From NCBI GenBank assembly GCA_012728535.1, contig JAAYEX010000138.1, forward strand, positions 1 to 7,857: 7,857 bases of DNA, written 5' to 3'. Source of the stretch: Clostridiaceae bacterium. GTDB taxonomy: Bacteria; Bacillota; Clostridia; Saccharofermentanales; DTU023. Shown here piece after piece: positions 1 to 6,512 of the stretch. The notes beneath the pieces were generated by a model that was not told the origin of the DNA, ran no database searches, and saw nothing but the letters and a program-made list of their open reading frames with translations. Made by a program: the position numbers and the translations under genes. Positions within the stretch are counted from its first letter, which is position 1, and each line of letters opens with the position of its first letter.

Positions 1-1697
1 ATGTTGAAGCTCCTGATTATGAACAGGATCAACCGAAGCTTCCAAAAGCAGAGCAGAAGCATGCAATTGACAGTATCGTAACTTCAGCAGAAAGTTCCGG
101 TCAGGATAAACTGAAAGAGTTTATGCTCTACGGGATAACAGGCAGCGGCAAGACAGAGGTGTATTTGCAAGCAGCTCAGCAGATACTCGAACAAGGTAAG
201 GAGATACTGATTCTGGTCCCTGAGATTTCTCTGACTCCTTTGATGACCAGACGGCTTCTAAGCCGCTTTGGTGAAAACTTGGCTATCCTGCATAGCCGGC
301 TGTCTCCTTATGAACGTTACCAGGCCTGGAAAAAGATAATAAGTAAGCAAGTGCAGATAGTTGTTGGGGCGAGATCTGCAGTTTTTGCCCCTCTGGAAAA
401 TATAGGACTGATCGTGGTGGATGAGGAACAGGAAGCCAGCTACAAAGCAGAAACCAAACCACGTTATCATGCAGCGGAAATTGCGCGTATGCGCGCCCTG
501 CTGCAAAATGCTGTTCTTGTTCTGGGTTCAGCAACTCCTTCCGTAAGTAGTTTTTACAGGTCTCAGAGTGGAAAATCCCAACTGTTGACACTTCCGAAAC
601 GCATTGGAAGTCACGGTGTTGCCAAAGTGCAGATAGTTGATATGCGCCGTCAGATGATGCGCGGACGCAAGGGTTTGTTAAGTGATGTTCTGGAAGATGA
701 ACTGTACAAAACTCTGAACAAAAAGCAACAGGCAATGTTGCTGTTAAACCGTCGAGGATTTTCTCGTACAATAGTATGTCACAAATGTGGCTGGCAAATG
801 CGGTGTAATCATTGCGATGTTGCCCTGACAGCTCATAAGCGTTCCTGGAACGGTGCAGGGGACAGGCTACGAATGGTCTGCCATTATTGTGACCGGATCA
901 GACCTGTTCCTGATGTTTGTCCTGAATGTGGCAGCGAGCATGTCGGTGGTGTTGGTATGGGTACACAACAGGCTGAAAAAGCTTTGCAGGATACTTTTCC
1001 TGAGGCTCGCATTTTAAGGATGGATCAGGATACGACCAGGTCCCGTAACTCTCACGATGACATACTTTCAGCTTTTGCTCGACATGAGGCCGATATTCTG
1101 TTGGGTACGCAAATGATTGCTAAAGGCCACGACTTTCACAATGTGACACTCTCCGCTGTTTTATCTGCTGACCAGATGCTTGGTACAGGTGATTTTCGTG
1201 ATGCGGAGTCTGCTTTTCAGTTAATGGCACAAATGGCCGGACGCTCAGGGCGGGGGCAAGAAGAGGGAAAGGTTATTTTTCAGACTTTGCAGCCTGAGCA
1301 CTTTGTAATTCGCACAACAGCTGCCCAGGATTACATGACCTTTTATCGTGAAGAGATCAGTTTCAGAGAAAGAATGCAGTATCCTCCTTTTGGACATCTG
1401 GCAGTATTTTTCATTCGAGGCTTTTCAGTAGAGGAAACAGCTGAAGGAGCGAAAATGTTACATGCAAATGCTGCCGCCTTAATCCGGCAGTATGGAGGTA
1501 GTTTTATAAACACGGAACTTTCCGCTGCTGCGCCTGCTCCGATTAACAAGCTTCGCGACAGATACCGTTTTCGGATTATCGCAAGAGATCCTTCAGTAGA
1601 GGTTTTGACGCGTCTCTTGCAAATCACCCTGGATAACACTAAACTTCCGGAGCAAGTGTTTGTAAGTGTTGACATTGATCCATGGTCGATGTTGTAA
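1..1697 (+). CDS. priA: Primosomal protein N' (replication restart helicase PriA), 5'-truncated
   Basis: This is a superfamily 2 DNA helicase that reloads the replisome at stalled forks. The frame is open from the window edge (first whole codon at position 3), giving 564 visible residues. The true start and the N-terminal DNA-binding domains, roughly 170-240 residues in this family, lie upstream. Numbering from the internal ATG at 123, the features in order are: Walker A GITGSGKTEVY (4-14), a Walker B/DExH box reading DEEQ (100-103), GSATPS (135-140), a zinc-binding insert with eight cysteines in four CxxC pairs (219/222, 228/231, 253/256, 266/269), GTQMIAKGHDF (328-338) and QMAGRSGRG (370-378). 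Upstream of that ATG the residues PKLPKAEQKHAID fit the Q-motif region, so the ATG at 123 is not the start. The gene ends in TAA 60 bases before def. The Gln in DEEQ replaces the usual His. Identification is secure. Confidence 0.97.
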   Translation, partial: VEAPDYEQDQPKLPKAEQKHAIDSIVTSAESSGQDKLKEFMLYGITGSGKTEVYLQAAQQILEQGKEILILVPEISLTPLMTRRLLSRFGENLAILHSRLSPYERYQAWKKIISKQVQIVVGARSAVFAPLENIGLIVVDEEQEASYKAETKPRYHAAEIARMRALLQNAVLVLGSATPSVSSFYRSQSGKSQLLTLPKRIGSHGVAKVQIVDMRRQMMRGRKGLLSDVLEDELYKTLNKKQQAMLLLNRRGFSRTIVCHKCGWQMRCNHCDVALTAHKRSWNGAGDRLRMVCHYCDRIRPVPDVCPECGSEHVGGVGMGTQQAEKALQDTFPEARILRMDQDTTRSRNSHDDILSAFARHEADILLGTQMIAKGHDFHNVTLSAVLSADQMLGTGDFRDAESAFQLMAQMAGRSGRGQEEGKVIFQTLQPEHFVIRTTAAQDYMTFYREEISFRERMQYPPFGHLAVFFIRGFSVEETAEGAKMLHANAAALIRQYGGSFINTELSAAAPAPINKLRDRYRFRIIARDPSVEVLTRLLQITLDNTKLPEQVFVSVDIDPWSML

Positions 1698-1724
1698 GCC
1701 TGGTAACCGGCTTGATTTCCCGGC

Positions 1725-1737
1725 TGTGATAGAATAT
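1725..1737 (+). promoter_or_regulatory. Possible extended -10 promoter before def
   Basis: TGATAGAAT at 1727-1735 matches an extended -10 element (TG, one base, then TAGAAT with one mismatch to TATAAT). It lies in the only intergenic gap longer than about 25 bases in the window. There is no good -35 hexamer at 16-18 bases; TTGATT at 1712-1717 is too close, with a 12-base spacer. A transcript from here would start near 1742, almost on the def ribosome binding site, which makes the case weaker. Treat as a candidate only. Confidence 0.25.
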
Positions 1738-1742
1738 TCATC

Positions 1743-1749
1743 AAAGGAG
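1743..1749 (+). promoter_or_regulatory. Ribosome binding site of def
   Basis: AAAGGAG lies eight bases before the ATG at 1758. It supports that start, which also gives a protein whose catalytic residues fall at the standard positions of the family. Confidence 0.8.
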
Positions 1750-1757
1750 TTAGTGAT

Positions 1758-2300
1758 ATGGCATTGAGAAAAGTACTTCTCGAAGGCGATGATACCTTGA
1801 GAAAAAAGAGTCGCGAGGTCAAGGATTTTGACCTGCGTACGCAAGAATTAATTGATGATATGTTTGATACGATGCGTGAAGAAGACGGACTTGGATTAGC
1901 CGCACCTCAGGTAGGTGTTTTAAAGCGCATTTTTGTTATGGAAGCTGTGGAAGAAAACGAGGCCACTGCCTTTATTAATCCTGTTCTGATTGATGAAAAA
2001 GGTGAGCAAATCGGTGCTGAGGGATGTCTGTCTTTGCCCGGTTTATACGGTGTTGTCAGCAGACCTGAGGAAGTCAGGGTCAGAGCACAAGACATCAGTG
2101 GTGAAGAGTTTGAAAGGACTTACAGCGGCTTGGAAGCCCGTTGTGTTTGTCATGAAATAGATCACCTTTATGGCATCCTATACAGAGATAAGGCTACCGG
2201 CGGCTTACATAAGTTGGACGAGGAAGAAGAAGAAAGCCCGACCGGGGACTTATCAAGAGAAGAGGAAACTTCAATAAAGGCAGCTGATGCAAGTGTTTAA
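1758..2300 (+). CDS. def: Peptide deformylase
   Basis: This cytoplasmic metalloenzyme removes the N-formyl group from nascent proteins, undoing the modification made by the product of the next gene. All three family motifs are present in the 180-residue protein: GLGLAAPQ (44-51), EGCLSLPG (88-95) and HEIDHLYG (132-139). Expected metal ligands are Cys90, His132 and His136; Glu133 is the catalytic base and Gln51 the oxyanion residue. The usual Gln before the HExxH motif is Cys131 here, a substitution I recall from other clostridial-type enzymes. The catalytic core ends near residue 153 and is followed by a charged, probably disordered tail rich in Glu/Asp (154-180). The last 14 bases overlap fmt, suggesting coupled translation. 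Identification is secure; the role of the tail is unknown. Confidence 0.97.
   Translation: MALRKVLLEGDDTLRKKSREVKDFDLRTQELIDDMFDTMREEDGLGLAAPQVGVLKRIFVMEAVEENEATAFINPVLIDEKGEQIGAEGCLSLPGLYGVVSRPEEVRVRAQDISGEEFERTYSGLEARCVCHEIDHLYGILYRDKATGGLHKLDEEEEESPTGDLSREEETSIKAADASV
2276..2280 (+). promoter_or_regulatory. Ribosome binding site of fmt, inside def
   Basis: AAAGG lies within the def tail codons, six bases before the ATG at 2287. It supports the overlapping start of fmt over any later one, although a GTG two codons downstream (2293) cannot be excluded. Confidence 0.6.
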
Positions 2301-3246
2301 ATTGGTATTTTTCGGATCGAGCGATTTGTCTGTTGCTGTTCTTGACGAACTGGAGCAACTTGAGCTGCTTCCCGTGGCGATTGTAACACAGCCGGATCGG
2401 CCTCAGGGACGCCGTGCTGAACTGGTTGCCACCCCTGTGAAGGACTGGGCACAGGCACGTAAGATCAGAGTAATTGATTATCAGGCTGAAAATGCAGAAC
2501 AGTTTTATCAGGATCTGTCTGCATTAAAGGCTGATGTTTTTCTAACTGCTGCCTATGGCGAATATCTTCCGAAAAAAGTACTTGATCTTCCCAAGAAAGG
2601 GCCACTGAACGTTCATCCCTCATTATTGCCTAAGTATCGTGGTGCATCTCCGGTACAGACTGCGATAATTGAAGGGGAAACTCTTAGCGGTGTTAGCCTG
2701 ATGCTCATGGATGAAAAGATGGACAGCGGTCCGGTTCTGGCCCAAAGAGAGGTTATGATTCCTGAGAACATTACGTCAGGTGAAATGATGGAAGTCATGT
2801 CCGACGAAAGCCGATATCTGTTGCGTACCGCTTTGCCGCAGTATTTGGCAGGAGAATTACAGGCAAAGGCTCAGGACGGAAGTCAGGCCACATATAGCCG
2901 CACATTTACACGCGAAGACGGCAGAGTTGATTTTTCAAAATCAGCTCAGGAGATACATAATCAGATCCGCGGGCTTACTCCCTGGCCTGGAGCTTTTTCC
3001 TATTTGAACGGGCGCAGGGTAAAGCTTCACAGCAGTGTGCTTACAGACGTGAGGCCTGAATGTGAAAATCTTCCTCCGGGTTCTATTTTTTGCCGGGACG
3101 GAGGCTTCTATATAGTTTGTGGTGAAGGCGTTCTGGAATTACTGGAGATTCAGTTCGCTTCAAAAGCTCAGATCAGCTGTTCTTCGTGTGCTCACAATTA
3201 TAGAGATGGATATCGCTTTGAAAGTTTTCCTGAAGCTGAAGACTAA
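2287..3246 (+). CDS. fmt: Methionyl-tRNA formyltransferase
   Basis: The enzyme transfers a formyl group from 10-formyltetrahydrofolate to initiator Met-tRNA. The 319-residue length is normal. The N-terminal Rossmann-like formyltransferase domain spans about 1-205 and contains VTQPDRPQGR (33-42), the AAYGEYLP loop (88-95) and the signature NVHPSLLPKYRGASP (108-122). The catalytic triad is Asn108, His110 and Asp146 (in KMDSGPVL), at the same numbers as in the E. coli enzyme. The C-terminal tRNA-binding barrel follows, with LTPWPGAFSYLNGRRVKL. The first loop reads GSSDLSVAVL where most homologues have a GTPxFAxxxL pattern, a mild divergence. The start overlaps the end of def, and the zinc peptidase gene follows 23 bases after its TAA stop. 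Identification is secure. Confidence 0.97.
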   Translation: MQVFKLVFFGSSDLSVAVLDELEQLELLPVAIVTQPDRPQGRRAELVATPVKDWAQARKIRVIDYQAENAEQFYQDLSALKADVFLTAAYGEYLPKKVLDLPKKGPLNVHPSLLPKYRGASPVQTAIIEGETLSGVSLMLMDEKMDSGPVLAQREVMIPENITSGEMMEVMSDESRYLLRTALPQYLAGELQAKAQDGSQATYSRTFTREDGRVDFSKSAQEIHNQIRGLTPWPGAFSYLNGRRVKLHSSVLTDVRPECENLPPGSIFCRDGGFYIVCGEGVLELLEIQFASKAQISCSSCAHNYRDGYRFESFPEAED

Positions 3247-3257
3247 GTGATTGGAAG

Positions 3258-3263
3258 AAAGGA
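3258..3263 (+). promoter_or_regulatory. Ribosome binding site of the zinc peptidase gene
   Basis: AAAGGA lies six bases before the ATG at 3270, in the short fmt-peptidase spacer, and fixes that start. Confidence 0.7.
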
Positions 3264-3269
3264 TTAATT

Positions 3270-4001
3270 ATGCCGGTCTATTTAGCAGTTAGCATAGATT
3301 CGTTATTAGGCGGATATTACAGTTCCTATATCCTCCTGGTAGTACCGTTTATTATACTGAGTTTTATCGCACAGGCTTTAGTAAAGTCTACTTTTAATAA
3401 ATATTCCCAGGTCAGATCACAGTCTGCTTACCGTGGGGTTGAAGCAGCCAGGCGTTTATTGAATGAACAGGGATTGCAACATGTAATGATTGAAAGGGTG
3501 GCAGGAGAACTGTCGGATCATTATAGTCCCCGTGAAGAGGTGCTTCGTCTGTCTCAGTCCACATTTGATTCTCAGTCGATTGCTGCTATTGGAGTAGCAG
3601 CACATGAAGTAGGTCATGCGGTACAGCATAAAGAGCATTACGCACCGAATGCTATTCGCTCCGCTTTAGTTGGCCCTGCCAATATTGGCTCCCGCCTGGG
3701 TCCTTATCTGGCACTCATCGGCTTGTTCCTTCAATCAGACACCGGCAGAGTTTTGTCTATGGCGGGGATCATCTTATTTTCTGCAGCAGTTTTGTTTTAT
3801 TTGGTAACTTTACCTGTTGAATTTAATGCCAGTAAAAGAGCACTCCTTCTTATGGAGAATTCAGGTATTTTGTCTTCCGAAGAGATTATAGGCACACGCA
3901 AGGTTTTGCAAGCTGCATCCTTAACCTATGTTGCATCGGCGCTTACGGCCTTTATGTCACTCCTGCGCTTTATTCTCTTATCTCGCCGCCGAGAATCGTA
4001 A
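3270..4001 (+). CDS. YugP-type membrane zinc metallopeptidase (Zn_peptidase_2 family)
   Basis: The 243-residue protein matches the YugP-like family of neutral zinc peptidases by its motifs. An N-terminal hydrophobic helix (about 19-37) comes first, followed by a soluble part with DHYSPREEVLRLS (83-95), typical of the family. The gluzincin-like site HEVGH is at 112-116, with His112 and His116 as ligands and Glu113 as catalytic base. Two further hydrophobic stretches (about 145-181 and 216-237) enclose LPVEFNASKRAL (181-192), where Glu184 is the likely third zinc ligand. The protein ends in a basic SRRRES tail. I infer a membrane protease acting at the membrane surface; its substrate is unknown. 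In many Clostridia a homologue sits at this place between fmt and rsmB. Family assignment is firm, function is not. Confidence 0.9.
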   Translation: MPVYLAVSIDSLLGGYYSSYILLVVPFIILSFIAQALVKSTFNKYSQVRSQSAYRGVEAARRLLNEQGLQHVMIERVAGELSDHYSPREEVLRLSQSTFDSQSIAAIGVAAHEVGHAVQHKEHYAPNAIRSALVGPANIGSRLGPYLALIGLFLQSDTGRVLSMAGIILFSAAVLFYLVTLPVEFNASKRALLLMENSGILSSEEIIGTRKVLQAASLTYVASALTAFMSLLRFILLSRRRES

Positions 4002-4007
4002 AAGCAG

Positions 4008-4916
4008 ATGGCTAATCAAATCGAAAAAGCAGATCCCGCGCGTCTGGCAGCTTGCCGGGTATTACGTGACGTTTTAAATGAAGGTGGCTTTTCCAATGAC
4101 AGTGCCGCCATACATCTGAGCAGCCCGGATTTACTTCCGAGAGACCGGGCTTTTGCATCCGCTTTGATTTATGGGACTTTGGCCCGTATTCCACTAATTG
4201 ATGCATGGTTGGAGAGATTATCGGCACGACCCTTTGAAAAGCTTGATCCCTGGATGCAAAATGTTCTTAGGTTAGGTGCCTGGCAACTGCATTTCTCTTA
4301 TGCTGTCCCTGCTCATACAGCTGTCGACGAAAGTGTGAAACTGATCCGTTTCCTAAGTGGTGACAGAGCTACTGCATACGTTAACGGCATTTTACGGAGT
4401 TTGTCACGCGAATTGCCTGCTATACCGGCAAAAAAACTTCTGGCTTATGAACTCGGTCTCAGTACAGAGTTATATGGCTTGTTCCGTCATTGGTACGGTG
4501 ATGATATGGCGAGGAAGATAGCTTTAGCAGCTCTCGAATCGCCATCTATGCAGACTGTTCGCCTGGATCTTCGCAGACAGGCTGAAGTGGATGAGTGGTT
4601 AACTTCAAATGAGGCTGTTGAGTTGGAAGCGCAGAAGGCTCCCTGGCCGGAAGAAGCGATGAGTATCAATCTGGCAGGGAAGGCACTTAATGAGCTTTCT
4701 GCTTATAAAGAAGGGCTTTTCACTGCACAGAGTTCTTCGGCAATGCTTTCAGGTTCTCTATTACCTGAAGAATTATTGCAAAGGGATAATCTTCGGGTGA
4801 TCGACCTTTGTTCTGCTCCCGGAGGTAAGATAGGCCATCTTGCGGAACGCTTAAATCCTGAAGCTAAGCTGATTGCCTGTGATATTTCACCGGAACGACT
4901 TGAATTAGTCCGCTGA
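4008..4916 (+). CDS. rsmB: RsmB N-terminal fragment: NusB-like domain plus first part of methyltransferase domain
   Basis: This is the 302-residue product expected if the TGA is obeyed. Residues about 9-135 form the NusB-like RNA-binding domain typical of RsmB, with RDRAFASALIYGTL (45-58) and LRLGAWQL (87-94). A linker follows, then the start of the methyltransferase domain with GLFTAQSSSAM (236-246), SAM motif I DLCSAPGGK (266-274) and the motif II acid at Asp292. The fragment stops at VR (301-302), halfway through the Rossmann fold. It lacks the proline-cysteine motif and the second catalytic cysteine, so alone it should be unable to methylate, though it might still bind RNA. Confidence 0.75.
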   Translation: MANQIEKADPARLAACRVLRDVLNEGGFSNDSAAIHLSSPDLLPRDRAFASALIYGTLARIPLIDAWLERLSARPFEKLDPWMQNVLRLGAWQLHFSYAVPAHTAVDESVKLIRFLSGDRATAYVNGILRSLSRELPAIPAKKLLAYELGLSTELYGLFRHWYGDDMARKIALAALESPSMQTVRLDLRRQAEVDEWLTSNEAVELEAQKAPWPEEAMSINLAGKALNELSAYKEGLFTAQSSSAMLSGSLLPEELLQRDNLRVIDLCSAPGGKIGHLAERLNPEAKLIACDISPERLELVR

Positions 4917-4919
4917 TTT

Positions 4920-5411
4920 ATGAAAAGCCGTAATCACAATAATGTTGAGTATAGAGTACTTGATGCCAGCAAAGCTCTTCCTTTTGAAAACATTTTCGAT
5001 CTTGTGCTTTGTGATGTTCCCTGCAGCGGTTTAGGTCTTTTAGCCCGCAGACCGGAAATCAGGTTGCGTGCCGGCTATGAAGCTATCGAACGTCTAAAAC
5101 CACTGCAAGAGGCGATACTGCAGGAAGCATCTTGTCTGGTAGCTCCCGGCGGTTGGCTATATTACACAACCTGCACCATCAATCCTGATGAAAACAGCGG
5201 CCAGATCAAGAAGTTTCTTGAATCTGACAGAGGCAAAGAGTTCAGCCTGGACAACCTACGGCTTGAGCTACCGGATGCTTTAATGCAAACTTATGATATT
5301 TCTGCTGAGCGCAATGACCTTAATGGTGATGTTAGCTTGTTTGCACACCGCGACGGTTCAGACGGATTTTATCTTGCACGGATGAGACGAAGTAGAATAG
5401 AGGGTAAGTAG
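4920..5411 (+). CDS. rsmB: RsmB C-terminal fragment: catalytic part of methyltransferase domain
   Basis: The 163-codon stretch after the stop holds the second half of the RsmB fold. It contains a motif III-like VLDAS (13-17), motif IV CDVPCSGLG (31-39) with the cysteine that releases product (Cys35), motif VI TTCTINPDEN (83-92) with the nucleophilic Cys85, and the C-terminal DGSDGFYLARM (145-155). An ATG lies just one codon beyond the TGA, so reinitiation is conceivable, but I see no ribosome binding site before it. The fragment cannot bind SAM without the first part. The absence of further stops suggests the break is recent or an artefact. rlmN begins one base after its TAG. Confidence 0.7.
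   Translation: MKSRNHNNVEYRVLDASKALPFENIFDLVLCDVPCSGLGLLARRPEIRLRAGYEAIERLKPLQEAILQEASCLVAPGGWLYYTTCTINPDENSGQIKKFLESDRGKEFSLDNLRLELPDALMQTYDISAERNDLNGDVSLFAHRDGSDGFYLARMRRSRIEGK
5399..5404 (+). promoter_or_regulatory. Ribosome binding site selecting the TTG start of rlmN
   Basis: AGAGGG, inside the last rsmB codons, lies eight bases before the TTG at 5413. An in-frame TAG at 5398-5400 excludes any earlier start. The next candidate, a GTG at 5434, is 13 bases from an AAGGA and is less well placed. Confidence 0.6.
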
Positions 5412-5412
5412 C

Positions 5413-6489
5413 TTGAAGGAATTTGCAAACGCTGTGAAAGATTATAAATATGACTTTTTCTATGACTTTTCATCTTCTGATCTAAAAAAGTTATCCGATG
5501 AATTGGCTTTGGCTCCCTTTCGGGGCAGACAGATGTTGCAGTGGCAGCAAAAAGGCGTCAGTGACTTTTCCGAGATGACAAATCTATCTTTGGATTTGCG
5601 TAAGCAACTGACCGATACTTTTAAGAGGTGCGGTTTGGCTGTTGTGCAGGAGCTTCATTCGCAAAGCGGTGACAGCATCAAATATCTTTATGAACTACAT
5701 GACAGACAAAGGATTGAAGCAGTTTTAATGCGTTATCGTTTCGGTCTTTCCTGCTGTATTTCATCGGAAGCCGGTTGCCTCATGGGCTGTGCTTTCTGTG
5801 CTTCCAGTGTTGCAGGTTACGGCCGTAAGCTTACAAGTGGTGAAATGTTCGCCCAAGTTGCACAATCGGCCCGTTTAGCGAATCAGCGTATTCGCAATGT
5901 CACAGTAATGGGTACCGGAGAACCGCTGAATAACCTTGATGCGCTGATTGATTTCCTTAAACGTCTGCATGATCCTGAATTCGGCATGGGCATGAGCTAC
6001 CGCAACATGACAGTGTCAACTTGCGGATTAATTGACAAAATGCTAGTATTAGCCGCAGAAGTCTTGCCAATCACTTTGTCAATTTCGCTGCATGCACCAA
6101 ATCAGGAATTGCGTGAGCAATTGATGCCGATTGCCAGGCTTTATCATTTTGATGACCTGTTAGCTGCTGCGCAAGAGTGGACGTTGCGAACCGGAAGGCG
6201 CGTGACTTATGAATATGCCTTGTTCAAGGATGTAAATGACAGACGAGAGCAGGCAGAAGAACTTGCAAGTAAATTGAGAGGCTGTAACTGTCACGTTAAC
6301 CTTATACCGGCAAACCCTGTGCCGGGCTTGAACTTTGAACCTAGTTCGAAAGCGAATGTGAACGGTTTTCAGGAAGAATTGAGCAGACATGGAATCAATG
6401 CAACTCTCAGGCGCTCGTTGGGACTTGATGTCAATGCAGCATGTGGACAATTAAGACGACAGGATCCGGATGATAAAGCTAAAGGTTGA
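5413..6489 (+). CDS. rlmN: Dual-specificity 23S rRNA/tRNA adenine-C2 methyltransferase RlmN (radical SAM)
   Basis: RlmN puts a C2 methyl group on A2503 of 23S rRNA and, in E. coli, A37 of some tRNAs, through a radical SAM ping-pong mechanism. The 358-residue protein has the usual length. The N-terminal helical RNA-binding region covers about 15-80. The iron-sulfur motif CxxxCxxC is Cys122, Cys126 and Cys129. The cysteine that takes up the methyl group is Cys344 in NAACGQLRR, and its partner is Cys115 in CISSEAGC; both are present, so activity is expected. Other family signatures are MGTGEPLNN (166-174), SISLHAPN (223-230) and LIPANPVPG (297-305). The motif before the cluster reads CISSE where CxxxQ is usual. 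The gene starts with TTG one base after rsmB and ends with tandem stops TGA TAG (6487-6492). Its relative Cfr gives antibiotic resistance, but the NAACGQLR ending and genomic context favour RlmN. Confidence 0.96.
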   Translation: MKEFANAVKDYKYDFFYDFSSSDLKKLSDELALAPFRGRQMLQWQQKGVSDFSEMTNLSLDLRKQLTDTFKRCGLAVVQELHSQSGDSIKYLYELHDRQRIEAVLMRYRFGLSCCISSEAGCLMGCAFCASSVAGYGRKLTSGEMFAQVAQSARLANQRIRNVTVMGTGEPLNNLDALIDFLKRLHDPEFGMGMSYRNMTVSTCGLIDKMLVLAAEVLPITLSISLHAPNQELREQLMPIARLYHFDDLLAAAQEWTLRTGRRVTYEYALFKDVNDRREQAEELASKLRGCNCHVNLIPANPVPGLNFEPSSKANVNGFQEELSRHGINATLRRSLGLDVNAACGQLRRQDPDDKAKG

Positions 6490-6499
6490 TAGGAATAGC

Positions 6500-6503
6500 G
6501 AGG
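6500..6503 (+). promoter_or_regulatory. Ribosome binding site of the phosphatase gene
   Basis: GAGG in the 23-base rlmN-phosphatase spacer lies nine bases before the ATG at 6513 and supports that start. Confidence 0.55.
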
Positions 6504-6512
6504 TAGACCAGC

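Larger units (their letters stand above)
4008..5411 (+). pseudogene. rsmB: 16S rRNA (cytosine-C5)-methyltransferase RsmB, interrupted by in-frame TGA
   Basis: An intact RsmB/Sun protein methylates a cytosine of 16S rRNA (C967 in E. coli) with S-adenosylmethionine. The reading frame is continuous from ATG 4008 to TAG 5409-5411, 468 codons including the terminal stop, about the family length, apart from one TGA at 4914-4916 (codon 303). Both sides are in the same frame and align to RsmB without a gap, so a single base substitution explains it better than an indel. The stop falls after SAM motifs I and II and before the rest of the fold, including both catalytic cysteines (Cys339 and Cys389 in joined numbering). 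TGA ends other genes here, so it is read as stop. It may be a true nonsense mutation, a sequencing or assembly error, or a split gene. There is no strong ribosome binding site; the start lies six bases after the peptidase stop, suggesting coupling. Confidence 0.85.

Noticed and set aside
283..771. Minus-strand open frame inside priA, 162 codons
   Set aside because: It lies opposite conserved helicase motifs of priA, has no recognisable domain, and its translation looks like a reverse-strand shadow.
1698..1725. Terminator hairpin after priA
   Set aside because: CCGG at 1707-1710 can pair with CCGG at 1720-1723 around a nine-base loop, but the stem is only four pairs, the next pair is mismatched, and there is no T tract after it.
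1343..1822. Minus-strand open frame across the priA-def junction, 159 codons
   Set aside because: It has no family motif and runs opposite two well-supported genes; its composition is that of a shadow frame.
4914..4916. Genetic-code change with TGA read as Trp or Gly
   Set aside because: TGA ends the phosphatase gene just before a perfect ribosome binding site, and ends rlmN in a tandem TGA TAG. Trp is written TGG throughout. Only one internal TGA occurs in more than 7 kb of coding sequence, whereas a recoded genome would have many.
4900..4925. Frameshift in rsmB
   Set aside because: Both halves are in the same reading frame and align without a gap, so a single indel cannot explain the break.
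4914..4936. Selenocysteine codon in RsmB
   Set aside because: The position is not a cysteine or active-site residue in RsmB. The only nearby hairpin I can draw (TGATT 4914-4918 with AATCA 4932-4936) is weak and includes the UGA itself, unlike a bacterial SECIS.
5413..6489. Cfr-type antibiotic resistance methyltransferase in place of RlmN
   Set aside because: The chromosomal housekeeping context, between rsmB and the phosphatase-kinase pair, and the NAACGQLR ending fit RlmN; nothing suggests recent transfer.
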